From contig NZ_JABRWO010000013.1 in NCBI RefSeq assembly GCF_013618625.1, forward strand, positions 1 to 64,000: DNA of 64,000 bases, read 5' to 3'. Below are positions 43,824 to 51,505 of the stretch, piece after piece; the first letter of the stretch is position 1, and each line of letters opens with the position of its first letter. The notes beneath the pieces are model-generated. The model saw only the letters and a program-made list of their open reading frames with translations, ran no database searches and was not told the origin of the DNA. The DNA comes from Bremerella alba (GTDB taxonomy: Bacteria; Planctomycetota; Planctomycetia; Pirellulales; Pirellulaceae). Made by a program: the position numbers and the translations under genes.

Positions 43824-45029
43824 TCAGCGATCGATTTCTCCCATGACAATATCAAGCGAACCAACGATCGCCGGGATATCGGCGATCAATCCGCCACGAC
43901 AAAGCTCTTCTACGACTGAAAGATTGCTAAAACAACTGCTGCGAGCCCTGGCCCGACGAGGTATCGAGTCGCCGCCATCGGAGACGACATAGAACCCCAT
44001 CTGCCCGCGAGGACACTCCGTTTCTAGATAGGTCTCACCTTGGGGCAACTTGGCTGACAACTTAATGGGCGTTCCCCAGTCGCCACTGGCCTCCTGATAG
44101 AAGTCCATCCCTTGGCGAATCAACTTGATCGCTTGGATTACCTCTAGCATTCGCACGTAAAACCGATGCCAACAATCGCCCAGTATGGCTTCTTCCGGCA
44201 CGGCAGGATAAACCTGATCATTCGGATAGCTGCCATTTTTTTCAACGATCACCTCGAAGTCGTATCCCTTGTACATCGATCTATAACGTGGCTCACCGTC
44301 ACGCCGAAGATCATGATCGACGCCTGAACCCCGTAGTACCGGTCCCGAGCAACCATAGGCAATTGCCATATCAGCCGACATGATCCCAATACCGGCAGTT
44401 CGCTTGATAAAAATTGCATTGGTTGTCAGCAAAGTGTGATAGTCTGGAATTTGGGGCTCGAACTGGTCCAGAAACTGGCGACACTTATCGATCCAGTCGG
44501 ACGGCAAATCGGCCGTAACCCCCCCCGGGGTGATATAGCTGTAGGTCAGCCGCGCGCCACATACCCATTCGAGAAGGTCGAGAATCTTTTCTCGCTCGCG
44601 AAACGCATAGAGAAACGGACTGAAGGTGCCGAGATCAAGCCCGTAGGTCCCCATGCCCACCAGGTGGCTGGCAATACGGTTCAACTCCGCAATTATCACG
44701 CGAGTATGCCGCACCTTCTCAGGCAGATCGTAGTTCAATAATTTTTCGACAGCCAACGACCAACCGAGGTTCATATTCATACCGGCCAGATAATCCATCC
44801 GGTCGGTATAAGGAACGAACTGCCGGGGCGTGAGATTCTCGCCAATCTTCTCCGCACAGCGATGCAAATAACCAATATGCGGCACTACCTCTGAGACCAC
44901 TTCGCCATCGGTTCTCAGAACGAGTCGAAGAACACCATGAGTACTAGGATGCTGTGGCCCCATGTTCACCAACATCTCGTCGGTGCGAACATCGAGTTCA
45001 ATGATATCGGAATGATTCGTGTTGGACAT
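43824..45029 (-). CDS. nuoD: NADH-quinone oxidoreductase subunit D (49-kDa type)
   Basis: 401 aa, unfused to NuoC. Motifs: MLVNMGPQHPSTHGVLRL (with the quinone-site histidine), PHIGYLHRCAEKIGE, PYTDRMDYLAGMN, and the C-terminal SLDIVMGEIDR. It lines the quinone cavity together with NuoB and NuoH. Start at 45029 is 19 bases after the nuoC stop. Sequence contains no obvious insertion, unlike the membrane subunits. Confidence 0.97.
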   Translation of the reverse strand: MSNTNHSDIIELDVRTDEMLVNMGPQHPSTHGVLRLVLRTDGEVVSEVVPHIGYLHRCAEKIGENLTPRQFVPYTDRMDYLAGMNMNLGWSLAVEKLLNYDLPEKVRHTRVIIAELNRIASHLVGMGTYGLDLGTFSPFLYAFREREKILDLLEWVCGARLTYSYITPGGVTADLPSDWIDKCRQFLDQFEPQIPDYHTLLTTNAIFIKRTAGIGIMSADMAIAYGCSGPVLRGSGVDHDLRRDGEPRYRSMYKGYDFEVIVEKNGSYPNDQVYPAVPEEAILGDCWHRFYVRMLEVIQAIKLIRQGMDFYQEASGDWGTPIKLSAKLPQGETYLETECPRGQMGFYVVSDGGDSIPRRARARSSCFSNLSVVEELCRGGLIADIPAIVGSLDIVMGEIDR

Positions 45030-45048
45030 TCAATTGGCTTTCAGCGAA

Positions 45049-45579
45049 CTATCGCCCACGGATTCCGTGATACTCGAGCGGCATTTCGTAGTCTTTGCGA
45101 AGTGGATGCCCTACCCAATCTTCTGGGCACAAGATCCGTCGTAGATTTTGATGTCCGACAAACAGAACACCTGACAGATCGTATGCTTCACGCTCGTGCC
45201 AATCAGCCGTTCTCCAAACGCTGGCCACCGACGGCAATTCAGGAATTCGGCCTTCGACATCATCCTTCCATCTTGGAAGCATCACTTTCAGCACGCCAGT
45301 CGTCTTATGGCGAATGCTGGAAACGTGATAAACGACCTCAATGTGGGGTTCCCACTTTGCTTTGGCCGCTTTCTTCGGGTCGGTTTCGCAATAGTCCACG
45401 ACGCAAATGGAATTCAAATAGTCGAACGCAATCTGGGGCTCTTCCTTCAGATAACGGCAAACGTCCACCACACTTGCGGGCACCACCTCAATCCATGGAT
45501 CGACGTTTTGAAGATTCACACCGGAAATCTTATCACCGAAACGTTGCTTGAGCTTATGAACGAAGACTTCGTCGATCAT
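45049..45579 (-). CDS. nuoC: NADH-quinone oxidoreductase subunit C (30-kDa type)
   Basis: 176 aa. The C-terminal signature of the 30-kDa family is present: [32 protein letters not shown], seen in the segments [13 protein letters not shown] and [18 protein letters not shown]. The N-terminus starts with the usual [12 protein letters not shown]. It ends LEYHGIRGR. The gap to nuoA is only 25 bases, so nuoB, which normally sits between A and C, is truly missing here. Confidence 0.95.
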   Translation of the reverse strand: MIDEVFVHKLKQRFGDKISGVNLQNVDPWIEVVPASVVDVCRYLKEEPQIAFDYLNSICVVDYCETDPKKAAKAKWEPHIEVVYHVSSIRHKTTGVLKVMLPRWKDDVEGRIPELPSVASVWRTADWHEREAYDLSGVLFVGHQNLRRILCPEDWVGHPLRKDYEMPLEYHGIRGR

Positions 45580-45604
45580 GGTTGCTTAGTTCTTTCCTAA
45601 ACGA

Positions 45605-46234
45605 TCAAGTGGTCGTGACAACCTGAGTCGAATCGCGCCAGCTTGATTTAGATTTAGTTCGCGTGTGGGAATGCCCGGCCATTGATCGCACCCAATCGAG
45701 ATCGCCTCGCTTCCAAACGTATGCGAACCCAACCATGAGAACCGCGAAAAAGACCATAATGTCTGCCACACACGTCCAAACCAACTTCGAAGCCGCATTC
45801 CTTGCCTGGGCATTGGTGGCAGCAACGTTCTCTGTCGCCAACAAATCTGCTTCTTCAACTGGCAACCCAAGTTCCGTGACTAGGCCTGCATAACCAGGAC
45901 CAATCGCGCGGGTACCATCTTCCATTTCCACAATCGCAGGCGTATCCGGCCTGGCGATTTGAGTCGACTTGCCAAAGACGACGGCCCATGGAAAGAAAAA
46001 GGCGACTTCTACTTCGAAAATAATGAACAGCAATGCGACCACATAAAACCGCAGGTCGAACTGGACAAAGCTGGAGCCGATCGTCGGCTCTCCGCATTCG
46101 TAAATCTCCAACTTCTCAGCGTGCGGATTTTTCGGTCGCAGTATGCTTCCCAGCAAGAGGTTCACCAACACGAAGCCAAAGCCTGCCACGGTGAACAGGA
46201 TCAGGTAAGCAACGATCGTTGTTGATAAACTCAT
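45605..46234 (-). CDS. nuoA: NADH-quinone oxidoreductase subunit A (with insertion)
   Basis: 209 aa; typical NuoA is 115-150. The conserved part is intact: helix 1 (AYLILFTVAGFGFVLV), the loop KLEIYECGEPTIGSSFVQFD (with the switch cysteine in YECGE), and helix 2 (VVALLFIIFEVEVAFFFPWA). Helix 3 is VADIMVFFAVLMVGFAYVW. Between helices 2 and 3 there is an extra hydrophilic stretch of about 65 residues (about 90-155). The C-terminal tail is Ser/Thr-rich. It follows nuoI by 88 bases. Confidence 0.93.
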   Translation of the reverse strand: MSLSTTIVAYLILFTVAGFGFVLVNLLLGSILRPKNPHAEKLEIYECGEPTIGSSFVQFDLRFYVVALLFIIFEVEVAFFFPWAVVFGKSTQIARPDTPAIVEMEDGTRAIGPGYAGLVTELGLPVEEADLLATENVAATNAQARNAASKLVWTCVADIMVFFAVLMVGFAYVWKRGDLDWVRSMAGHSHTRTKSKSSWRDSTQVVTTT

Positions 46235-46322
46235 CGGTGAAATAACTTTGAAGCATGGTCATTGATACGCCTCTGGGCGGTTCACATGACATCATTTAAG
46301 AGGCCATACGACAACTGTGCAA

Positions 46323-46859
46323 CTAGTCGGATTGCTCGGACGGGCCTCCATGGACCGGGCTAAGCACCGCTTTGGATTCAGCCACGGCCGTCGGATTCAA
46401 GGTCGCTCGGCCCCAGGCAACGTCGATGGGCAAACGGGTAAAGTCAACCAGGGCACCATCGCGGCTGTAAGAACTTAGGTCGAGCGTGCCCCCCATGAAG
46501 ATACAATCGACTGGGCACGGTTCGACGCACAAAGCACAGAACATGCACTTCGAGTAGTCGATTGTGAAATGCGTCAGCTTGAAGCCTTTGCCATTCTCGA
46601 CTCGCTCCTTACCAATATAGATACAGTCGACCGGACAAACCTTGGCACACTGATCGCAACCAATGCAAGTAGTGACATCGAAGCGATGAAACCCTCGATA
46701 GCGGGGGGCCACTTGGACAGGCATCTCTGGATATTCGAAATGCTCGGTAAATGTTTTCCGATTTGGATCGTACGTTGACTTCCAAACGCGAAGCGTCACC
46801 CAAAGGCCCTGAATGACCGTTGTGATCGCCCGAATCAGATTTTTCCACCAACTAAGCAT
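46323..46859 (-). CDS. nuoI: NADH-quinone oxidoreductase subunit I (8Fe-8S ferredoxin)
   Basis: 178 aa from the ATG at 46859, chosen because AAGGGAAGG lies directly upstream; the alternative 46898 start has no ribosome site. Two 4Fe-4S motifs are perfect: [12 protein letters not shown] and [12 protein letters not shown]. They bind clusters N6a and N6b in the peripheral arm. The C-terminal extension of about 45 residues after the second motif is longer than in E. coli. It is the first gene of this operon; elsewhere nuoI usually lies between H and J. Confidence 0.95.
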   Translation of the reverse strand: MLSWWKNLIRAITTVIQGLWVTLRVWKSTYDPNRKTFTEHFEYPEMPVQVAPRYRGFHRFDVTTCIGCDQCAKVCPVDCIYIGKERVENGKGFKLTHFTIDYSKCMFCALCVEPCPVDCIFMGGTLDLSSYSRDGALVDFTRLPIDVAWGRATLNPTAVAESKAVLSPVHGGPSEQSD

Positions 46860-46934
46860 GCCTTCCCTTCGCACGAATATCCGTTGGCTGCGATTCATTT
46901 GAAAGCCGTGAGGCTTTCCCTTACAGGACCTGAG

Positions 46935-46940
46935 TTTATA
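46935..46940 (-). promoter_or_regulatory. Candidate -10 box of the complex I operon
   Basis: On the minus strand this is TATAAA in an AT-rich patch, about 75 bases upstream of nuoI. The best -35 candidate is weak (a TGTTGG about 15-16 bases upstream), so this is tentative. Confidence 0.3.
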
Positions 46941-47134
46941 TTAATGGCAACAGACCCAACATTAACATTTCCTCCCCCACTGGCAAAGTGAAACCCAATA
47001 GCCAAGCAGTGGAGTAAACTACGTGAATTCCAGGGACCTTAGGGAAGCTTGGCAGCCAAGGCAAATGCTCCGGTTTTTTCGGTACATTCCTCGCGACTGG
47101 CTCCAGAATTCACTAAAGTCCACGATTTGCTTGC

Positions 47135-47162
47135 TTGACGCGGCTAATTTAGCGCGTAGAGT
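47135..47162 (+). promoter_or_regulatory. Sigma-70-type promoter with internal inverted repeat, for csrA2
   Basis: TTGACG (47135-47140) and TAGAGT (47157-47162) are separated by 16 bases. The spacer contains GCTAA-T-TTAGC, a perfect short inverted repeat, a possible operator. The leader to the csrA2 ATG is about 205 bases. Confidence 0.5.
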
Positions 47163-47374
47163 GAAGTGAGAGTTTCCTCGCGCACAACAGGCTGTTCTTG
47201 TTGCGTTTGGGAGATTTTCGAGGATGTCGCTGTATTAGGTTGAAATGTCTCGAACCTTTTGATTTCTGCTCAAGTCTAACGAAGGCACCAAGAAGGTTCA
47301 AGCATTCGACAAGGCAGTGCCGCCAAAATCATGAAAGTGTATTCCCCCCTTGGCGGTTGCGTGGAGAGCATAAA

Positions 47375-47587
47375 ATGCTGGTATTATCGAGGAAGAAGAA
47401 CGAGAGCATTGTCATCAATAACGACATCACCATTGTCGTTGTTGAAATTCGCGGTGATAAGGTTCGCCTAGGGGTCGAGGCCCCAAAGGAAGTCCCTGTA
47501 CACCGCCGCGAAGTGTATGATGCTATCAAACGCAATGAGAGCGAACAGTCGGCGACTGATGCGTCGGCAAATTTGGAATCGGAATAG
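47375..47587 (+). CDS. csrA: Carbon storage regulator CsrA (second copy)
   Basis: 70 aa from the ATG at 47375, preceded by GGAG with about nine bases of spacing. The reading frame extends upstream to 47198 but that part has no CsrA similarity. The core is complete: [48 protein letters not shown]. It differs from the flagellar copy in the C-terminal tail (Ser/Ala/Glu-rich, ending NLESE rather than Lys-rich) and in several surface residues, so the two probably bind different RNA or FliW partners. It has its own promoter. No fliW lies beside it. Confidence 0.95.
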   Translation: MLVLSRKKNESIVINNDITIVVVEIRGDKVRLGVEAPKEVPVHRREVYDAIKRNESEQSATDASANLESE

Positions 47588-47778
47588 TCGCAAGATTATT
47601 GCCCCTCTCTCACTGTAACAACAAACGCCAACTGAATCTGCGAATTCTCACCGTATTCTGCTGCGGTTGCGTGTTTCGAAACTTTTTCGGTTAGTCCTGG
47701 AAGGTTTTTCTCTTCCTTACGGCTTCCCCCCTTGAAGACAACCAAAGCCATTGGGTATATTTAAGCCCTTCAACAAAT

Positions 47779-47851
47779 GGCCCCTTCGTCTAGTGGTCTA
47801 GGACACCGGCCTTTCACGCCGGTAACACGGGTTCAAGTCCCGTAGGGGTCA
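47779..47851 (+). tRNA. tRNA-Glu (anticodon TTC)
   Basis: A 73-base cloverleaf. The acceptor GGCCCCT pairs with AGGGGTC (one G-T pair). The D-arm is CGTCTAGTGGTCTAGGAC-like, the anticodon arm CCGGC-CTTTCAC-GCCGG reads TTC, and the T-arm is CGGG-TTCAAGT-CCCG. Discriminator A. CCA is not encoded, as in many bacteria. It is very similar to other bacterial tRNA-Glu. Confidence 0.97.
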
Positions 47852-47855
47852 CTTC

Positions 47856-47890
47856 AAAGCCTTTCGTCTTCACGACGGAAGGCTTTTTTT
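47856..47890 (+). terminator. Rho-independent terminator after tRNA-Glu
   Basis: AAGCCTTTCGTC and GACGGAAGGCTT form a 12-bp stem (one T-G pair) around TTCAC, followed by TTTTTTT. It begins four bases after the tRNA. Confidence 0.93.
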
Positions 47891-47989
47891 GTGGACACCG
47901 TGGACCCTACCTACAGCTCGACAAGAACGTGGAACATTGCCTTCCCAGGGCGGCCGCTTCCCGATTCATCTTTGATAAGCAAGTTGAAG

Positions 47990-48020
47990 ACCTACCGCGA
48001 TTGCGGGTAGGCTTTCTTTC
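47990..48020 (+). terminator. Second hairpin terminator upstream of hemH
   Basis: CCTACCGC and GCGGGTAGG pair (one bulged G) around GATT, followed by CTTTCTTTC. It is about 100 bases after the first terminator and insulates hemH from tRNA transcription. Confidence 0.6.
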
Positions 48021-48053
48021 ATCCAAAGCCCTGCACAAAAATAGCCAAGCAAT

Positions 48054-49100
48054 ATGACCAAGCACCCCTACGATGCCTTGCTCGTCCTCTCTTTCGGCGG
48101 CCCAGAAAAACCGGACGACGTCATTCCCTTTTTAGAAAACGTTCTCCGCGGGCGTAACGTTCCGCGTGAACGAATGCTGGAAGTAGCCGAGCACTACTAT
48201 CACTTTGGGGGCAAAAGCCCGATCAACGACCAAAATCGATCGTTGATCGAAGCCCTCAAAGCAGAACTTGGGTCCCACAATATTCCGCTTCCGATCTACT
48301 GGGGAAATCGCAACTGGCACCCTCTTTTGACCGATACGCTGAAGCAGATGTTCGATAACGGACACCGCAAGGTGCTGGTTTTTGTCACTTCCATCTTCAG
48401 TTCCTACTCTGGTTGCCGCCAATACCGCGAAGACATCCAGCGAGCACTGCAAGAACTCGGCCTGGAAGAGGAGATGTCGGTCGACAAAATCCGGACCTTC
48501 TACAACCACCCCGACTTCATCCAGACAATGGCCAAGCGTGTTAGCGATGCGATCAGCGAGCTCCCCGAAGATGGCTCCGATCAGCGCAGGGTGCTGTTCA
48601 CAGCGCACAGTATTCCCAACGCAATGGCAGCCAACTGCGCTTATGAAAAGCAGTTGCAGGAGAGCTCTCGCCTGATCTCAGAAGCTGTCGGCATCAAAGA
48701 GTGGTCTCTTGTTTACCAAAGCCGTAGCGGCCCTCCCCAACAACCATGGCTGGAACCGGACGTATGCGACACCATTCAGGAAATCGCCGATCACAAGTCC
48801 GCACAGCAGATTGTGGTCGTTCCGGTGGGTTTTGTTTCCGATCATATGGAAGTCATCTACGATCTGGATGACGAGGCCGCAAAACTATCCCAGAACGTTG
48901 GCATCCCGATGGCACGCGCCAAGACGGCAGGTGTTCACCCAGGATTCGTCAGCATGATCCGAAAGCTAATCGAAGAACGGATGGGGATTACTACCGAAAA
49001 AGAAGCGATCGGCAAGTACGGCCCATCTCACGATATCTGCCCGATCGATTGCTGCAAATACGAACCTCGTCGACCTGCCCCGGCTCAACCTATTGACTAG
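48054..49100 (+). CDS. hemH: Ferrochelatase
   Basis: 348 aa. It inserts ferrous iron into the porphyrin ring at the end of haem synthesis. Motifs: ALLVLSFGGPEKPDDV near the N-terminus, YYHFGGKSPINDQNR, FTAHSIPNAM with the catalytic histidine, and PVGFVSDHMEVIYDLD with the second histidine and glutamate. The C-terminal CPIDCCKYEP carries three closely spaced cysteines that could hold an iron-sulfur cluster with an upstream cysteine. Whether it uses protoporphyrin or coproporphyrin cannot be judged from sequence; hemQ would settle it and is not in the window. Confidence 0.93.
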   Translation: MTKHPYDALLVLSFGGPEKPDDVIPFLENVLRGRNVPRERMLEVAEHYYHFGGKSPINDQNRSLIEALKAELGSHNIPLPIYWGNRNWHPLLTDTLKQMFDNGHRKVLVFVTSIFSSYSGCRQYREDIQRALQELGLEEEMSVDKIRTFYNHPDFIQTMAKRVSDAISELPEDGSDQRRVLFTAHSIPNAMAANCAYEKQLQESSRLISEAVGIKEWSLVYQSRSGPPQQPWLEPDVCDTIQEIADHKSAQQIVVVPVGFVSDHMEVIYDLDDEAAKLSQNVGIPMARAKTAGVHPGFVSMIRKLIEERMGITTEKEAIGKYGPSHDICPIDCCKYEPRRPAPAQPID

Positions 49101-49109
49101 GCTATTGCT

Positions 49110-49730
49110 ATGATACATCGGATTTTGATCACAGCTTTCGAGCCCTTCTTGCATTACCCGACCAACGCATCAATGCAGATTCTCACCCATTGGGCTAAGG
49201 ACAACCCTTGCTCGGAGCGGTCTAGGTACACCACCGACATCTTGCCGGTCGACTACGATCTTGCAGAACCGCGTCTGGACGATCTGCATGCGGACCCATT
49301 CGACTTTGCGTTGCACCTGGGACAGTCACCTCGAATTCATGAATATCAACTGGAAATGGTGGCGATTAACCTTAAAAGTGATCCCGCCACACCTATTGCG
49401 ACACTAAGCCCCTTGGGACCGACCGCATTTGCGAGTCAACTACCGCTAGACTCATGGTGCCAGGATTTGAGGCAACAAAACCTGCCCTCGTCCGTAAGCT
49501 TTCACGCAGGGACCTATCTGTGCAATGCAACCTATTACTGGTCGACGGAAATCTATCGTCAACGCAATATTTCCGATCGCAGCTTGTTCGTCCACGTTCC
49601 TCTTATCGACATGGCTGATTCTAATGCAGAAAATGACATACGCCGAGGTTCACGAATGCTGTCTCGACTAGTACGCCTGATTGAAGGACACCTCGACGGG
49701 AATCAAGCGTCACTTGCCTGCCGCGAGTGA
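49110..49730 (+). CDS. Peptidase C15 (pyroglutamyl peptidase I-like)
   Basis: 206 aa, near the family length of 210-220. ILITAFEPFLHYPTN at the N-terminus is the C15 start. The catalytic triad is present: Glu82 in EYQLEMVAIN, Cys138 in AGTYLCNATYYWS, and His162 in FVHVPLI. Family members remove N-terminal pyroglutamate from peptides. The GQ-x-G-x-R loop usually seen before the Glu is here GQSPRIH, so specificity may be altered. It starts nine bases after hemH and its 3' end overlaps the convergent PH-domain gene by 28 bases. Confidence 0.82.
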   Translation: MIHRILITAFEPFLHYPTNASMQILTHWAKDNPCSERSRYTTDILPVDYDLAEPRLDDLHADPFDFALHLGQSPRIHEYQLEMVAINLKSDPATPIATLSPLGPTAFASQLPLDSWCQDLRQQNLPSSVSFHAGTYLCNATYYWSTEIYRQRNISDRSLFVHVPLIDMADSNAENDIRRGSRMLSRLVRLIEGHLDGNQASLACRE

Positions 49731-50209
49731 ATCTCCTGAAAGCCCCGAAAGGTCATGGCTGCCTTGTTGCAAGCGGCCCGAAAGGATTCAGGATAGGGAA
49801 CCCCAGGCAGCGCAAAGACCTGCTGCCCTCCTTTAAAGAAAACAAGATCGGCGGATCGAAACCAAGCCTGACCAGGAAGCTGCCTCACTTCGATTTGATC
49901 GAACTCATCCAGAGCGATCTGACGCTCCATAGCACCTTGGATTCCACGCTCGACGTTCACATGACGATTTGTGATGCGATATCTCGTCCCCACCACCGGC
50001 AGCGCATTCCAAAGGTAGAGCGGAACAGCAATCGGAATGGATAGCAAGACGAAAAGATTGCCTACTGTGAAAAACGAAACGCCAGCCTTTTTCTCGTATA
50101 GCCGACCGAGAAACTGCCCGATAGATGTCGCCGACACAGACGGCCAGACAATTAATGCCGTCGACTCGTGCTGCGAACTTAATGTAAGCCCTGCAATGGC
50201 TTGTTTCAT
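49703..50209 (-). CDS. PH-domain (bPH_2-like) membrane protein
   Basis: 168 aa. A membrane segment with VGNLFVLLSIPIAVPLYLWNAL (near 48-69) precedes a bacterial PH fold beginning TRYRITNRHVNVERGI and continuing IALDEFDQIEVRQL and GQQVFALPGVPYPESF. This is the YdbS/YdbT layout reduced to one domain and one or two helices. Function is unknown; such proteins are membrane-anchored. The gene ends inside the C15 gene on the other strand and lies 47 bases downstream of floA, which may be cotranscribed. Confidence 0.72.
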   Translation of the reverse strand: MKQAIAGLTLSSQHESTALIVWPSVSATSIGQFLGRLYEKKAGVSFFTVGNLFVLLSIPIAVPLYLWNALPVVGTRYRITNRHVNVERGIQGAMERQIALDEFDQIEVRQLPGQAWFRSADLVFFKGGQQVFALPGVPYPESFRAACNKAAMTFRGFQEIHSRQASDA

Positions 50210-50256
50210 ATGCGTTGCCCAACCTGATGGTTGGTAAAATCAAAGTTTATCGTGCA

Positions 50257-51267
50257 CTAACCCGACTGACCGTTCTCTGACTGGTCATGCATATTTCCGC
50301 TGCGGAACGCATCGGCCATCGCCTTGGGGACCTCAGCTTCGGCAAATACAAGCTTGGCGCGATTCATGGCAACCTTTGCCTTGTTTTCCTGCTCGGAAGC
50401 AATCGCTTCAGCTCGGCGCTGCTCCGCTTTGGCGCGAGCCACACGTGTATCAGCTTCGGCTTGATCGTTTTGCAAGCGAGCCCCCACATTCTCACCAACG
50501 TCGATGTCAGCGATATCGATGGAAACAATTTCGTACGCCGTATGAGCATCGAGGCCCCGGGAGAGCACTGCCCGAGTAATCACATCAGGATTTTCTAACA
50601 CGTGGGTGTGATGCTCGGAAGAACCAATCGCGGAGATAATACTCTCGCCGACACGTGCAATAATGGTTTCTTCCGTCGCACCACCAATCAACTGTTCGAG
50701 CGAAGTTCGTACCGTCACCTTAGCACGAACACGAAGTTCAACACCATTTCTTGCGATCGCACTGAGCGTGTTCTTGCCACTGCGGCGCGGGTCTGGGCAT
50801 TCAATCACTTTAGGAAGCACACTGGTCCTCACCGCGTCAACCACATCTCGTCCGGCCAAGTCGATCGCGGCAGCTCGATCGAAGTCTAAGTCGATCCCAG
50901 CACGCTGTGCCGCAATGATAGCGTGAGTCACATGCATGACATTTCCGCCGGCCAAGTAATGGGCCTCCAAACGCTGCGTACTGATTCCGTTGCGTCTGTC
51001 GATATCGAGCCCAGACTGTTTCGCCATAATCTTGGCTTTGACAATCAGTCGGCTATTCACTTGGCGAAGGCTCATTCCCACCAAGCTCCACAGCGACACG
51101 TCGGCACTTGACATATATGCCTGAAACCAGAGCTGGCCGTAATTCAGCATGACAATGAGAATAACAATGCCCAAGGCGACCAACATGAACGTCGCCAAAG
51201 CGTAGACGTACCACATGGTTCCAGCTGCGTTGTCAATTTGGGCCAACAGCAACAATGCGTTATTCAT
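50257..51267 (-). CDS. floA: Flotillin-like protein FloA
   Basis: 336 aa, matching FloA/YqfA. An N-terminal membrane hairpin (about 20-43) is followed by a SPFH-like domain with [19 protein letters not shown], the [20 protein letters not shown] segment, [18 protein letters not shown], and [19 protein letters not shown]. The C-terminal coiled-coil region is rich in Ala/Glu/Arg ([25 protein letters not shown]), then a short polar tail. FloA oligomers form lipid microdomains in the inner membrane that organise signalling and secretion. NfeD, often adjacent, is absent here. Confidence 0.95.
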   Translation of the reverse strand: MNNALLLLAQIDNAAGTMWYVYALATFMLVALGIVILIVMLNYGQLWFQAYMSSADVSLWSLVGMSLRQVNSRLIVKAKIMAKQSGLDIDRRNGISTQRLEAHYLAGGNVMHVTHAIIAAQRAGIDLDFDRAAAIDLAGRDVVDAVRTSVLPKVIECPDPRRSGKNTLSAIARNGVELRVRAKVTVRTSLEQLIGGATEETIIARVGESIISAIGSSEHHTHVLENPDVITRAVLSRGLDAHTAYEIVSIDIADIDVGENVGARLQNDQAEADTRVARAKAEQRRAEAIASEQENKAKVAMNRAKLVFAEAEVPKAMADAFRSGNMHDQSENGQSG

Positions 51268-51414
51268 GGGGGTTTGTTCTCACTCAGAGACGTTGCACAA
51301 GGGAGGAAGCATCATCGATTCTGCTGTCCGCAATCATAACGGATCACCCGGCACGACTCCAGCAATCACCCAAAGTCGAACTCGGTTTTCGTAGACCAGC
51401 ACTCTTTACACTAT

Positions 51415-51455
51415 TTAAAAGAACCTCACACAGGCAACACCTGGGCGTGTGAGGT
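51415..51455 (-). terminator. Terminator of the aldehyde dehydrogenase transcript
   Basis: ACCTCACAC (51423-51431) and GTGTGAGGT (51447-51455) are perfectly complementary. Read on the minus strand the hairpin is followed by TCTTTT. It lies about 50 bases after the stop at 51506. Confidence 0.8.
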
Positions 51456-51505
51456 CCTCTATTCGCTGTCTCACTCTCAGCAACTTCGTTATCGCACTGA
51501 CGGGA

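Larger units (their letters stand above)
46860..47374. other. 515-bp divergent intergenic region (nuoI / csrA2)
   Basis: No gene is visible. It carries candidate promoters in both directions. Next to nuoI, GAAAGCC/GGCTTTC (46901-46918) makes a seven-bp hairpin with a GTGA loop in the probable nuo leader. The csrA2 side has a sigma-70-type promoter and a roughly 200-base leader. Confidence 0.6.

Noticed and set aside
45580-45604. Hidden nuoB between nuoA and nuoC
   Set aside because: The gap is 25 bases, far too short, and no NuoB cysteine motif is visible in any frame nearby.
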